The position numbers and the translations under genes were made by a program. 64,000 nucleotides of DNA from Alginatibacterium sediminis (GTDB lineage: Bacteria > Pseudomonadota > Gammaproteobacteria > Enterobacterales > Celerinatantimonadaceae). Location of the stretch: contig NZ_RAQO01000010.1 in the NCBI RefSeq assembly GCF_003610775.1, forward strand, positions 1-64,000, written 5' to 3'. Below the pieces are notes generated by a model. That model made no database searches, was not told the DNA's origin, and was given only the letters and a program-made list of their open reading frames with translations. Below, in pieces: positions 27,661 to 37,155 of the stretch (position 1 is the first letter of the stretch; each line of letters begins with the position of its first letter).

Positions 27661-27914
27661 TATCGTTTGTTTAGCTGAGTGTTACGTGGCTTATTGGAGA
27701 CCTACGGGTCTATTTTCCTCGGTGCAGAGACAATAATAAAAGTTAGGTTAATAAACTCTTTGTTAAATGCTTCTGACGGATATAGAAATAAGTTTACTAT
27801 TTTTGTAATAAGATTCTGGTTAAAAAAACGCACTCAATCGAAGGGCGCGCAAGTGAAGACAGGCATGCCAATTGGGTAATGGCAATCTTGTGAACCTTTA
27901 TGGTAAGGACATCA

Positions 27915-28922
27915 ATGAAAAATATTCCCTCCGTACTACAAAAAAACTTGCTGCCGCCAGACATGGATTACCATTACTTTGAAGGCTCAAAAGCGAAGCC
28001 GTTTGATACGCATTCAAATTGCTTTTCTTTGAGCAATGCTTTGTGGCTCTCAGAATGTTCTTTACTGGCGTATGCTCACCCTGGCTTTGCTCGTTTAGCC
28101 TACAAGCTTGAAGGGCTCCATGAATTTAAGTTCTTCCAAGGTGTAGGTACAGAATGCATGATTGCCTGGAATGACGATTTGATGATTGTTAGTTTCCGTG
28201 GCACAGAACTAACCTCCTTGTCGACTTTGTATGAGCTTGCTACCGATTTAAATGCAATTCCTTGTCAATTTGAAAAAGGTGGGAGAGTACATCAAGGTTT
28301 TAATAGTGCTTTAGCTGAGATTTGGTTGGGTGAAGACGGACTAGAAGTTTTTTTCGCTACGCACATCGCTCAAAATCCCAAGCGGAGAATATGGATTACC
28401 GGGCATAGTTTAGGTGGTGCACTTGCCACACTATGCTTCGCCCACATCGAACACGCACAGGGGCTATACATATACGGTTCACCACGTGTTGGAGACGCAC
28501 AATTCAATAGTTTGCTGGATAAACGCGTGGCTTGGCGCGTAGAACATAAACGGGACCCCATTCCATTTGTGCCGCCCAACCTACCAGCAATTAATCTCGG
28601 TTACGAAGATACTGGCGAACTTGTTTTTCTGGGGGATGCGCAATTACTTATGCACCAAAGACCTGAGAAATCTGCTCAGCATTATAAAGAATTAGCGCTA
28701 AGCACCTTGGCTGAACAAGAAAAGCAGCGCAAAGAACTCCCGATCCAGTTCCAAGCTATTAATGATCACCTTGGTAATGCTTTGGCTCAATGGCGCGATA
28801 CCTTAAAACAAGTACATGGTGATACGAGCTATAGCATGAGTGATCACATGCCAATTTTTTACTGTTCTAAGTTGTGGAATTTACTCTTTGGCGACGCTAC
28901 GAATCAAGATGATACCAAATAG
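27915..28922 (+). CDS. Class 3 lipase-family (alpha/beta hydrolase) protein
   Basis: A 335-residue Lipase_3 protein. The nucleophile elbow is ITGHSLGGALATL (Ser near residue 163), preceded by MIVSFRGTE (oxyanion region) and followed by LYIYGSPRVGDAQF and VEHKRDPIPFVPP, which carries the acid Asp. The C-terminal His is probably in SDHMPIFYC. No signal peptide is evident, so it may be cytoplasmic or exported by another route. The start at 27915 has AAGGA 5 nt upstream and is preferred to ATG 27900. Confidence 0.85.
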   Translation: MKNIPSVLQKNLLPPDMDYHYFEGSKAKPFDTHSNCFSLSNALWLSECSLLAYAHPGFARLAYKLEGLHEFKFFQGVGTECMIAWNDDLMIVSFRGTELTSLSTLYELATDLNAIPCQFEKGGRVHQGFNSALAEIWLGEDGLEVFFATHIAQNPKRRIWITGHSLGGALATLCFAHIEHAQGLYIYGSPRVGDAQFNSLLDKRVAWRVEHKRDPIPFVPPNLPAINLGYEDTGELVFLGDAQLLMHQRPEKSAQHYKELALSTLAEQEKQRKELPIQFQAINDHLGNALAQWRDTLKQVHGDTSYSMSDHMPIFYCSKLWNLLFGDATNQDDTK

Positions 28923-29055
28923 ATAGAAAACTCTAAGTTATCTGTAGTTTAAACTTTGTTTTGTATTAAGCATCATCTAGACACTTCATTCAATTTTTCG
29001 GGTTGTTATTGCTTGTTGGTGATGGACAGCGCTGGCTTGGTATAATGAAGGAAAA

Positions 29056-29622
29056 TTACGAATTGAACATAATGATTGGCTTTCTATAACTTGTAAGCTG
29101 CCTGATGTAAGGCATTAACAGAAAAATGGCAGCTAAACAGATCTTAAGCAATAGTAGACAAAAGAAAGCGCTGTTTAAATTTTGCTCAATCGGATATATA
29201 TTAACGAATAATGAACCGCAAAGAACTAAGTCGAATAGTAAAGCACAGCCTTTACGCGGGTTAAGTAGGGTATTAGTTGCTCGCAATACCCTAGCAGAAA
29301 AAAGAAACTCACTAAGTAGAATACTCATCAGTACCAAGCGTAGTGCTATTTGTGAGATGTTTGCGTCTAATGCCACTACAATTGCTGCAATCAATAAAAA
29401 TAAACTTATAAATGGCGTGACTAAAACATAATCTGAGATGGGGTTTCTAAAAGCGGTAATTGTAATTGCTATCGCGGAGCCTACTAAAACACTACTAAGG
29501 ACGAGCCCAAATGTTTCATCTGATAAACAAAGGCTAAGCACACTAATAATTAATAGTCCTGCATAGCTAATTAGTCGCGCTACGCCCGTCAATGAATTTC
29601 TACCGAATATAATCGTGTGCAT
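29056..29622 (-). CDS. Integral membrane protein of unknown function
   Basis: A 188-residue protein, nearly all hydrophobic, with six predicted membrane segments in pairs separated by short loops; the layout resembles HdeD/DUF308 proteins but no identity is recognised. RBS TAGGAG lies about 8 nt before the ATG, supporting a real gene. It is followed by no partner and lies before the minus-strand EAL gene. Confidence 0.6.
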   Translation of the reverse strand: MHTIIFGRNSLTGVARLISYAGLLIISVLSLCLSDETFGLVLSSVLVGSAIAITITAFRNPISDYVLVTPFISLFLLIAAIVVALDANISQIALRLVLMSILLSEFLFSARVLRATNTLLNPRKGCALLFDLVLCGSLFVNIYPIEQNLNSAFFCLLLLKICLAAIFLLMPYIRQLTSYRKPIIMFNS

Positions 29623-29858
29623 CGTCTTCGCTCCTAAAGTTGATGGGATAACTTTAAGCGCTCAGTCTTTTTATCAGTACCCGTAAAACTACCGGTGAGT
29701 ATATTGAAAAATACCAGTTCGCTGTAAATGGTATTTGAAACGATACATACACTCTTTCTATTAGTCTTTCATTTAAGGTGATTTTTTGACCCAAGCGTTA
29801 TGGTTTGGTAATCCCCCCATGAATAACTGCATTTCAGTAACGGTTATCAGTTCGTTAG

Positions 29859-31610
29859 TCATGCAGTATTTGATAAACTAATTATTGGATCTGCAACCTG
29901 TATTTGAAGGGGCTGTGTCAATTGGAAGCACTTACTTCTAGTTCTGCGATGTTTAAGCATGAGTGCTTGTGCTCCGAAACAGTCGACAGGTTTCGCAAGA
30001 TGATAGCCTTGTGCGATATCGCAGTTTAGTGTTTTAAGAACGGCTAATTGAGCATCGTTTTCTACACCTTCTGCAAGGATGAGTACGTTTGAGAGTTTGC
30101 CCATTTCGATTACATTTTTGATAAATAAACGGTCAAAATCTGCCACTGCTATGTTTTCGATAAGTGCTTTATCAATTTTGAGAGTCTCAATGTAAGAGTG
30201 AAAATTACGTAGCAAATCAAGTGATGAGTAACCCGCGCCAAAATCATCAATTGCTATTTGAAAACCCAAATTCCGTAATGAGATAATGTTAGCTTTCAGT
30301 TGTGGTGGATTGTTCACCTTGGCCGTTTCTGTGATTTCTAGTTCGTATAGATTTACATTGGCTTGAGTTCGTGTAACAACCGCCTTGATTTCCTCAATAA
30401 AGTCAGGTGACTCTGCTGTTTTAGGACTGATATTAATTGCAAGTTTCGGAACTCTAAATCCCTGTTTTTCCCAAATAATTGCTTGCTTACATACACTTTC
30501 AAATACCCAAAGATCAAATTCAGTGTGCATTCCTATTTCTTCGGAAATGGTGATAAATTGATTTGGAGAAATGTGACCTAATTGTGGGTGAAACCATCGG
30601 GACAGCGCTTCAAATCCGACTAAACTATTGCGGTCCAAACTAAATTGAGCTTGATAATGAATTTGGATTTGACTTGACAATAGAGCCAGAGGAAGTTCAT
30701 CAATGATTAGACTTTTGACTAGTATTTCGCTTGAGAGTGTAGGGTGAGCAAAGGTGTAATATGCCTTATGACGCTTTTGAGTCTCAAGCATTGCCATTTC
30801 TGCGGCGATCTCCATCGCATGATAGCTATCGTATTGTTTTCTCGTTTGACTAACACCAATGGCAATGTTTTTGTCAACAATCTTGCCAGATCCAATATCA
30901 ATACCACCTTTCGTTATCATGTGAAGGTTTTCGCAAATTCTTACAATACTAGCTCTATTGCCTTCCTTTTTATTTAAAGTAGAGCCTTCAAGCCATATCC
31001 CAAACTTCGCGTTGGCATATCGTACAACGAGCGAATGAGGCAGCAATTTTTGTATCTTTTGACCCAAGTTGCGTAAGTAACGGTCGCCAGCAAGATATCC
31101 GTATCGAAAGTTGAGCGATGAAAAATGAGAGACAGATAAGACTAGAAGTACTGAATTTTGAACACCGTTAGCTTTGAACCCGGTTATTGAGTCGGCGTAG
31201 GCACGCATTGCGCAACCGTTTGGTAATCCAGTTATAGAATCAACGGAAGGGTTGTTAAACGATTGCAGATATACGCTTACATGCTTGTCACTGAGAAAGT
31301 TTGCGCAGATTTGCAGCTTGACAGGAAGTCGAAAGCTATATTGATTTACCAGCGAAGCTAGGCATTCAATATTTATGTTTTGTTTCCCAAAATGCTCTAC
31401 AAAGCTTCGTAGTTGTGCAAAATTTTGGCCTTTGTAGGTTAGATCAACAATTCTTAAAGAGATACAACTACCAAGTATTTGTTCAACCGAAATACCGCTG
31501 AGTTGTGTAAATGCAGAGTTGGCAATAGTAACTATATCGTTTTCAGAAACTAAACTTGCAAGTATTGTGGACGCCTGTGGATATGCGCGTATTTCATGTT
31601 TCTCTGCCAT
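29859..31610 (-). CDS. PAS-GGDEF(degenerate)-EAL cyclic-di-GMP phosphodiesterase
   Basis: A 583-residue protein: N-terminal PAS-like domain (~15-110), a degenerate GGDEF domain in which the signature is replaced by YANAKFGIW, and an intact EAL domain (~305-550). Catalytic EAL residues seen are FEALSRW, AINIS, EITETA, IDDFGAGYSSL, LKIDKAL, LAEGVEN and AQGYHLAKP. It should hydrolyse c-di-GMP to pGpG and is not expected to make it. No transmembrane segment is seen. It is divergent from a LysR gene. Confidence 0.9.
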   Translation of the reverse strand: MAEKHEIRAYPQASTILASLVSENDIVTIANSAFTQLSGISVEQILGSCISLRIVDLTYKGQNFAQLRSFVEHFGKQNINIECLASLVNQYSFRLPVKLQICANFLSDKHVSVYLQSFNNPSVDSITGLPNGCAMRAYADSITGFKANGVQNSVLLVLSVSHFSSLNFRYGYLAGDRYLRNLGQKIQKLLPHSLVVRYANAKFGIWLEGSTLNKKEGNRASIVRICENLHMITKGGIDIGSGKIVDKNIAIGVSQTRKQYDSYHAMEIAAEMAMLETQKRHKAYYTFAHPTLSSEILVKSLIIDELPLALLSSQIQIHYQAQFSLDRNSLVGFEALSRWFHPQLGHISPNQFITISEEIGMHTEFDLWVFESVCKQAIIWEKQGFRVPKLAINISPKTAESPDFIEEIKAVVTRTQANVNLYELEITETAKVNNPPQLKANIISLRNLGFQIAIDDFGAGYSSLDLLRNFHSYIETLKIDKALIENIAVADFDRLFIKNVIEMGKLSNVLILAEGVENDAQLAVLKTLNCDIAQGYHLAKPVDCFGAQALMLKHRRTRSKCFQLTQPLQIQVADPIISLSNTA

Positions 31611-31862
31611 CGGTAGTTAACTTCACCATAAAAAACTAGTTGATTAGTTTATAACCATGCTCGTAGGATTTATATGACGTTTAATGAATTGCAACATGAC
31701 TTTCATGAATGCTGCTAAATCCTCTTTGCTAGTAAAAAATTGTTCATTTGCTAGTAAAACTTCGAGTGGTCTAAATACTGTACTAGCGCCAAAATAGTAG
31801 AAGAATATCCAATGAAGTTCTTAACACTAAATGCTGAGAACTTCCTATTTGTAGGTGTTGTC

Positions 31863-32780
31863 ATGAGAATCAAATTTGAAGATTTGGAGCTTCTTTCTAT
31901 GCTCTCCAAGTGCATTAGTCTAAGTGATGCAAGTCTAACGCTAGATATTCCTCAGCCGACGTTAAGTCGCCGAGTGAAGCGCCTTGAGTCTAATGTGGGG
32001 CAAAGAATTTTTAACAGAGGACGCGCACCAAGCATACTTACTGATTTTGGCAAAATGTTCATAGGCAAAGTTGAGCCTCTACTGCAAGCATATGAAGATG
32101 TTGATAGCTTTATTTTGCAAACGAAACAGGTTCCTGAAGGGCTGCTAACAATTGAAGCTGAACCTGTCTTGGCTGATTTGTTACTTGGTGGTTTTGTTCA
32201 ACAATTCAAAACGAAATACCCTAAAATTGGTATAAATATCATAACGCTTAAGTCAGATGCGTGGCATACCCCATTGGATAAGGGGATTCGTATCATTGCT
32301 AACTTTCCTAGTGATGAAGGACTGGTCGCAAAACCATTCGTATCGAGTTATGTAAGCTTTTACGCCGCACCTGAACTGATCGCAAGAAATTTGGAGTTAC
32401 GTCATCCTACTGATTTGCAAGCAATACCCTGTGTGCTTTGGGATAATGGCAAAGATAAACTAGGGACATGGTCATATCAAGAAAATGGTTTCTCGCGTGA
32501 ACTTGAGCTTGTGCCGGATATCATTGTGGATAATGGTCAACGGGCTAAACAGGCAGCGGTTAGTGGTTTAGGGGTCATATCTTCGCCTGAATTGGTTGTT
32601 AGGGCTGAGGTTGAAAGTGGTAAACTTACCGAACTTTTTCTAGGGGCCCATCGTCAACAGGTGCAATCTTATATTGTGTTTAGAGACCGACAATTTTTAC
32701 CACTGCATGAGCGTTTATGCATAGATGAGCTCGATATTTTTATGAATGAGCTGCCTCAATGTGTCTTATCCGCAGCCTAA
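31863..32780 (+). CDS. LysR-family transcriptional regulator
   Basis: A 305-residue LTTR. The N-terminal winged HTH reads FEDLELLSMLSKCISLSDASLTLDIPQPTLSRRVKRLESNVGQRIFNRGRAPSILTDFGKMF, and a type-2 periplasmic-binding-like effector domain follows (LLTIEAEPVLADLLLGGFVQQF, IRIIANFP, VSGLGVISSPELVV). The ATG at 31863 with AGGTG upstream aligns with the usual LTTR start, rather than 31812. It is divergent from the EAL phosphodiesterase, and a diguanylate cyclase follows. The target and effector are unknown. Confidence 0.92.
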   Translation: MRIKFEDLELLSMLSKCISLSDASLTLDIPQPTLSRRVKRLESNVGQRIFNRGRAPSILTDFGKMFIGKVEPLLQAYEDVDSFILQTKQVPEGLLTIEAEPVLADLLLGGFVQQFKTKYPKIGINIITLKSDAWHTPLDKGIRIIANFPSDEGLVAKPFVSSYVSFYAAPELIARNLELRHPTDLQAIPCVLWDNGKDKLGTWSYQENGFSRELELVPDIIVDNGQRAKQAAVSGLGVISSPELVVRAEVESGKLTELFLGAHRQQVQSYIVFRDRQFLPLHERLCIDELDIFMNELPQCVLSAA

Positions 32781-33006
32781 TCGACGTTTATCACTTGTTA
32801 ATTTGAGATAAGACTACGGCATCTACTTTCGTAATTTTGAGTCTTCCTTAGGCGGTACCTCTTGAATATATTGTATCAATAGTTCGTATTAGCTGAGTTT
32901 CATTTTTTGAATTCTTGCATGCCATGAGTGCTGTTTTTATATCCAAGCTGATAACTTATTATCAAAACTATACTAGCGATCCGCTTTTATAAGCTCAGGA
33001 AATTGA

Positions 33007-34092
33007 ATGATTCATATTTTAAGAAAGTACGAGATTTATCCAAAATTGGTTCTTACTATTATTCTTGTTGGACTTATGATTTGGATGTTGCTGAAACCTG
33101 ATTTACTGGGTCATCTATGGAATACGTTATCGGGAAACAAAACTTTAGTTTCTGAACCAGTATCGAGGCTGATACTGTTTGCTGTTCCAATGAGTACTTT
33201 GTTTTTTTGTTGGCTTCGTTCTCGACTTAATGAGCGTTCATTGCTTTTAGCTAAAACCCTTACAAGTATGTCAGCTATTCTGGTCACAGATAATAGAACT
33301 CGCATTATCGCTGTGAACCCGGCTTTTACGCGATTGTTTGGATACACACTTGAGGATTTGGATCAATTAACACCTAAAATATTACAATCAGGCAAACACA
33401 GTACCAATCTGCATCAGCAGATGTGGGATAGTTTAAACTCCAATGGCAAGTGGAGTGGTGAAGTGACCAATCGAGCCCGAAATGGAGAGCTAGTATGTGT
33501 TTGGTTAGAAGTTAATGAAGTTTCTTCTAAGAAGGGAGGAGCATCACCAGCCTATGTTGCTAATTTCACTGATATTAAAAAATTTAAAGATACTGAGCTT
33601 GTTTTAAAGCAACTTTCTCAAGTAGATGCACTTACAGGGATACCAAATCGTCGAGGATTTGATCTCGAAATTAAGCGGCTTATTTCAAAGTCAACACGTC
33701 GTTTCAAACATCCTTTCAGTTTAATAGTTTTAGATTTGGATCATTTTAAATACTTTAATGATAAGTATGGTCATGTTGCCGGCGACGAAGTACTACAAAA
33801 CTCAGCAGTCAAAATGCAAGAGGCATTGCGCGGCGAAGATTATATTTTTCGAGTCGGGGGAGAAGAATTTACAGTATTGCTCGATGACTGCGACTTGGAA
33901 AAAGCTGAGCTTGTGGCTAAAAAGTTGAAAGCTGCTGTTACACAGATGTATCGTGATACCAAGGTTACAGCAAGCTTCGGTATAGCGCAGTTCAACGGCT
34001 TTGAGAGCGAGAGTCAATTATACAGTCGGGCTGATCAAGCACTTTACTTTGCTAAAGAGAATGGTCGAAATTGTATCAAGAAAACAGCATAA
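33007..34092 (+). CDS. PAS-GGDEF diguanylate cyclase
   Basis: A 361-residue membrane protein with two transmembrane segments (~12-30 and ~52-70), one PAS domain (~82-195) and an intact GGDEF domain (~200-358) with the active-site signature RVGGEEFTVLL and the usual DALTGIPNRRGF and DLDHFKYFNDKYGH motifs. It should make c-di-GMP from GTP at the inner membrane. An I-site RxxD lies just upstream of the signature (RGED). It is single-gene between long non-coding stretches. Confidence 0.92.
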   Translation: MIHILRKYEIYPKLVLTIILVGLMIWMLLKPDLLGHLWNTLSGNKTLVSEPVSRLILFAVPMSTLFFCWLRSRLNERSLLLAKTLTSMSAILVTDNRTRIIAVNPAFTRLFGYTLEDLDQLTPKILQSGKHSTNLHQQMWDSLNSNGKWSGEVTNRARNGELVCVWLEVNEVSSKKGGASPAYVANFTDIKKFKDTELVLKQLSQVDALTGIPNRRGFDLEIKRLISKSTRRFKHPFSLIVLDLDHFKYFNDKYGHVAGDEVLQNSAVKMQEALRGEDYIFRVGGEEFTVLLDDCDLEKAELVAKKLKAAVTQMYRDTKVTASFGIAQFNGFESESQLYSRADQALYFAKENGRNCIKKTA

Positions 34093-34680
34093 ACAATCAC
34101 TTGCTGTGTTGTTTTTTTGGAATATGTTTACTTGGCCATGTTCATCTAAATTCATGATAAATATTGAGTTTTTCTGAATTCGGCCCAATTGCTAAGCGAA
34201 ATACCATGCAACAATTCTATGTAGGACTTCAAAAATCGTTGCGAACGGCTGCTAAATTCTCCCTATTTAAAGTGATTCTGACCATTCAGGATTAGATTCC
34301 GGCAATTCACAATAGTTTTCTTAGACCACTATTCACAAGGTGCATTGCGTCATTTCTCCGTTTATTTTTGGAATGTCTATTTCCGACTAAACCTTGACCG
34401 TTCCAGCCATTTATTAGCAAGTTAAATCGAGCTTACCTGCCTAATAGTCTTCGAAAGCCGCTTTTTGGTAAGTCAGTGTTCGCTTTGTAGCCATTTTGTG
34501 ATCAAAACAACGCTTTTGCTGCTGGGGTAATTTCCGACGTATTTGGGTTATTTTTTGCAGATTGCTCTATCTCATCAAGGTTCAGACTAAGTCATGAACG
34601 AGTCTCGAACACAAGCCGTTTTAAGTTTGAACTTGAGCTAATCAACAATAATAAAACGTCCAACAGATATGGAGCTAGAT
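34093..34680. other. 588-bp region without a supported gene
   Basis: It must contain the promoter of the aldehyde dehydrogenase operon. The AraC-type repeat of 16.1 kb is not found here as a clean copy; only AAGTCATGA at about 34591 resembles its half-site. Nothing else is recognised. Confidence 0.6.
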
Positions 34681-36159
34681 ATGAGCAGCCTACAACTTGA
34701 TTCCCTTACCTTAGGGTTTATTGAAACCTCGCCACTACCGTTTTTAGTCAATGGCCAATGGTTGAATTCATCTGAGCAAATAGATGTTAGCGACCCTGCT
34801 ACTGGCGAACTAATAACCGCCATAGCCGCGGCGAGTCCTGATGATGTCGAGAATGCGGTTAGCGCTGGAGAAGCCGCTTTTAAAGATTGGGGCAAAAGTA
34901 GCGTTGAGTTTCGAGCCCAATGTTTAAGAAAACTGGCACAGCTTATTACTCGAGACCAACAAGTATTGGCAGAGTTGGAGTGCATTGATGTCGGTAAGCC
35001 GGTCAGTGCGGCACTTGGTTTCGATGTGCCATTTGCAGCCGATTGCTTTAATTTCTACGCCGACGTTGTAGAGAAAGCCACGTTTGAAGTCGAACTCGGA
35101 CTAAGTGTCACTGATAGCCAAACCATTAAGCGTCCCTATGGCGTGGCCGGGTTTGTATTTCCGTGGAACTTTCCGCTAACCCTATGTGCTTGGGGAATTG
35201 GTCCTGCCTTAGCCGCGGGCAACACGGTGGTGATTAAACCAGCCTCTGAGACGCCTCTCTCAACCTTATATTTAGGTAAGTTATGCCTAGAAGCGGGTTT
35301 TCCCGCTGGCGTTGTGAACATCCTACCTGGTCGGGGTTCAGTGACAGGTGAAGCCTTAATTAGCCACCCGCGCGTTAAGCTTATGTCCTTTACCGGTTCC
35401 ACTGAAGTGGGGCGCCATGTTGGTGAGGTTTGCGGCGCTAACTTAGTACCAGCCAAACTAGAACTTGGCGGTAAAGGGGCTGCGATTGTATGTAGCGATG
35501 CAGACGTTGATGCAAGTGCCGAAGGTTTATGTGGAGCGGTTAGTCTTAATGCTGGGCAAGTTTGCTGTACCGCGTCTCGCTGGTACATTCACGAGTCAAT
35601 CTATGACGCCTTTGTAGCTAAAGCCACTGCTAATTTTGAATCACTGGTGGTTAAACGTGGTTTGGAAAGTGACGCGCAAATGGGGCCGATTTGTACTCGC
35701 AAGCAAATGACCCACGTATTAGCTTGTATTGCAGATGCACAAGCCAATGGCGCTAGAATTATTACTGGTGGTAAACGGATACTCGAAGGTGATTTAGCTA
35801 AGGGGTATTTTGTTGAGCCAACCTTACTTGAAGGTTCTGACGACAACCCATGGGCCCAAGAAGAAATATTTGGACCGGTCGCTTTCCTATTGAAGTTCAG
35901 TGATGAGCAAGAAGTCATTGAGCGAGCTAACCAAAATACCTATGGCTTAGCTAACAGTATTTGGAGCTCAAATCCAAGCAAGGCTCGCGCTCTTGCACAT
36001 GAACTAGTTGGTGGAAACACCTGGATAAATGCCCACAATGTGTTCGAGTATGGTCTGCATTATGGCGCATGTAACAAAAGTGGCTGTGGTGGCGGTGTGA
36101 ATAGCTTGGCAACATTTGAAGGCTATTTACGTCATCAATCTATTGCTGCAATTCGATAG
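34681..36159 (+). CDS. NAD(P)-dependent aldehyde dehydrogenase
   Basis: A 492-residue ALDH that oxidises an aldehyde to an acid. The catalytic Cys295 is in NAGQVCCTASR, the general base Glu261 in LELGGKG, and the nucleotide loop is FTGSTEVG; the PWNFPL and oxyanion Asn are present too. It belongs to the BADH/hydroxymethylbutanal-type group by length. The start is ATG 34681 with GGAG 6 nt before it, not ATG 34669. It leads an operon with an APH-fold kinase (11-nt gap) and an enolase paralogue (10-nt gap). Gene order suggests aldehyde to acid to phospho-acid to enol-phosphate; the aldehyde is unknown. Confidence 0.9.
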   Translation: MSSLQLDSLTLGFIETSPLPFLVNGQWLNSSEQIDVSDPATGELITAIAAASPDDVENAVSAGEAAFKDWGKSSVEFRAQCLRKLAQLITRDQQVLAELECIDVGKPVSAALGFDVPFAADCFNFYADVVEKATFEVELGLSVTDSQTIKRPYGVAGFVFPWNFPLTLCAWGIGPALAAGNTVVIKPASETPLSTLYLGKLCLEAGFPAGVVNILPGRGSVTGEALISHPRVKLMSFTGSTEVGRHVGEVCGANLVPAKLELGGKGAAIVCSDADVDASAEGLCGAVSLNAGQVCCTASRWYIHESIYDAFVAKATANFESLVVKRGLESDAQMGPICTRKQMTHVLACIADAQANGARIITGGKRILEGDLAKGYFVEPTLLEGSDDNPWAQEEIFGPVAFLLKFSDEQEVIERANQNTYGLANSIWSSNPSKARALAHELVGGNTWINAHNVFEYGLHYGACNKSGCGGGVNSLATFEGYLRHQSIAAIR

Positions 36160-36170
36160 AGGCGTTGATA

Positions 36171-37145
36171 ATGCTCGATTTGCTAAAGGAAAAAGGTTTC
36201 CAGTTGGCAAATGATGTACAACTAACCCCCCTAACTGGGGGCGTTAGTTGCGATATTCATTTAGTTGAAAGCGGAGCTGATACGTTTGTTGTTAAGCGTG
36301 CACTGGCTAAATTAAAGGTGAAACAAGACTGGTATGCCAACACCAATCGTAATTGCTATGAACAACGTTATCTTCAGTATGTAGGCGAACATTTACCCGA
36401 GATTGTACCCAAGGTTATCGCCGCCTATGAGCATGATAATTTCTTCGTTATGGAGTTTTTATCCGGTGATTTCCGCGATTGGAAAAAATGGTTACTAGAA
36501 CGTCAAGTGGATAACAAGATTGCTGCGTTAATAGGGAAAAGTTTGGCACAAATACACGCATTGAGTTGGGATGATCCCAAAGCAAGGGCTTTATTTGATA
36601 GTGATGTAAATTTCCATGAATTGCGCTTGTCGCCTTATTTTGAAGCCATGTTTGAACGTCATCCACAGCTTAAACTGGTGTTAAAGGATTTGTGCGATAG
36701 CATCGCTAAAAACAAGCAATGTTTGGTTCATGGTGACTTTAGCCCCAAGAACATATTGGTAGATGGCCAGCAAATTAAGATCGTGGATTGCGAAGTCGCA
36801 TGGTATGGCGATCCGGCTTTTGACATCGCGTTTATGTTGCATCACTTATTGCTTAAGAGCTACGCCTTTAAGGATGCAAGCTTTATCGAAGCAGCGCGGG
36901 TCTTTTATCAATCTTACGTCGATCAACTAGGCCAGAAAAAACTAGCAACGATCTCACCAAGTCATCTATGTCTAATCACCCAAATGTTAATGCTAGCGCG
37001 TATCGATGGTAAGTCGCCAGTTGAGTACTTAGATCCGCAATCAACGAATTTACTTCGCCAGAATATTCTGCAAATGCTAAGTGAAAAGGTTTCAGACATA
37101 ACCATCATTTTTGATTGGGCTAGCCACCAGATTTCATCAAATTAA
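36171..37145 (+). CDS. APH/choline-kinase-fold small-molecule kinase (MtnK-like)
   Basis: A 324-residue aminoglycoside-phosphotransferase-fold protein. The ATP-binding Lys is in FVVKRAL (~residue 43), the catalytic Asp189 in HGDFSPKN and the metal Asp206 in IVDCEVAWYGDPAFD. The motif DxExAxYGDPAFD is shared with 5-methylthioribose kinase and choline/fructosamine-type kinases. No mtnA or other methionine-salvage genes are near. Its place between an aldehyde dehydrogenase and an enolase suggests that it phosphorylates a hydroxy-acid; this is inference. The ATG at 36171 follows AGAGG with 8-nt spacing; TTG 36165 is less likely. Confidence 0.8.
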   Translation: MLDLLKEKGFQLANDVQLTPLTGGVSCDIHLVESGADTFVVKRALAKLKVKQDWYANTNRNCYEQRYLQYVGEHLPEIVPKVIAAYEHDNFFVMEFLSGDFRDWKKWLLERQVDNKIAALIGKSLAQIHALSWDDPKARALFDSDVNFHELRLSPYFEAMFERHPQLKLVLKDLCDSIAKNKQCLVHGDFSPKNILVDGQQIKIVDCEVAWYGDPAFDIAFMLHHLLLKSYAFKDASFIEAARVFYQSYVDQLGQKKLATISPSHLCLITQMLMLARIDGKSPVEYLDPQSTNLLRQNILQMLSEKVSDITIIFDWASHQISSN

Positions 37146-37155
37146 GAGGTATCAA

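Noticed and set aside
27679-27879. 66-codon ORF on the plus strand after the AI-2E gene
   Set aside because: No family match and no good ribosome site; it sits in the leader region of the lipase gene and is probably chance.
35136-35588. 150-codon minus-strand ORF inside the aldehyde dehydrogenase
   Set aside because: It is a shadow of the dehydrogenase frame; low-complexity, Pro- and Ser-rich composition typical of antisense frames.
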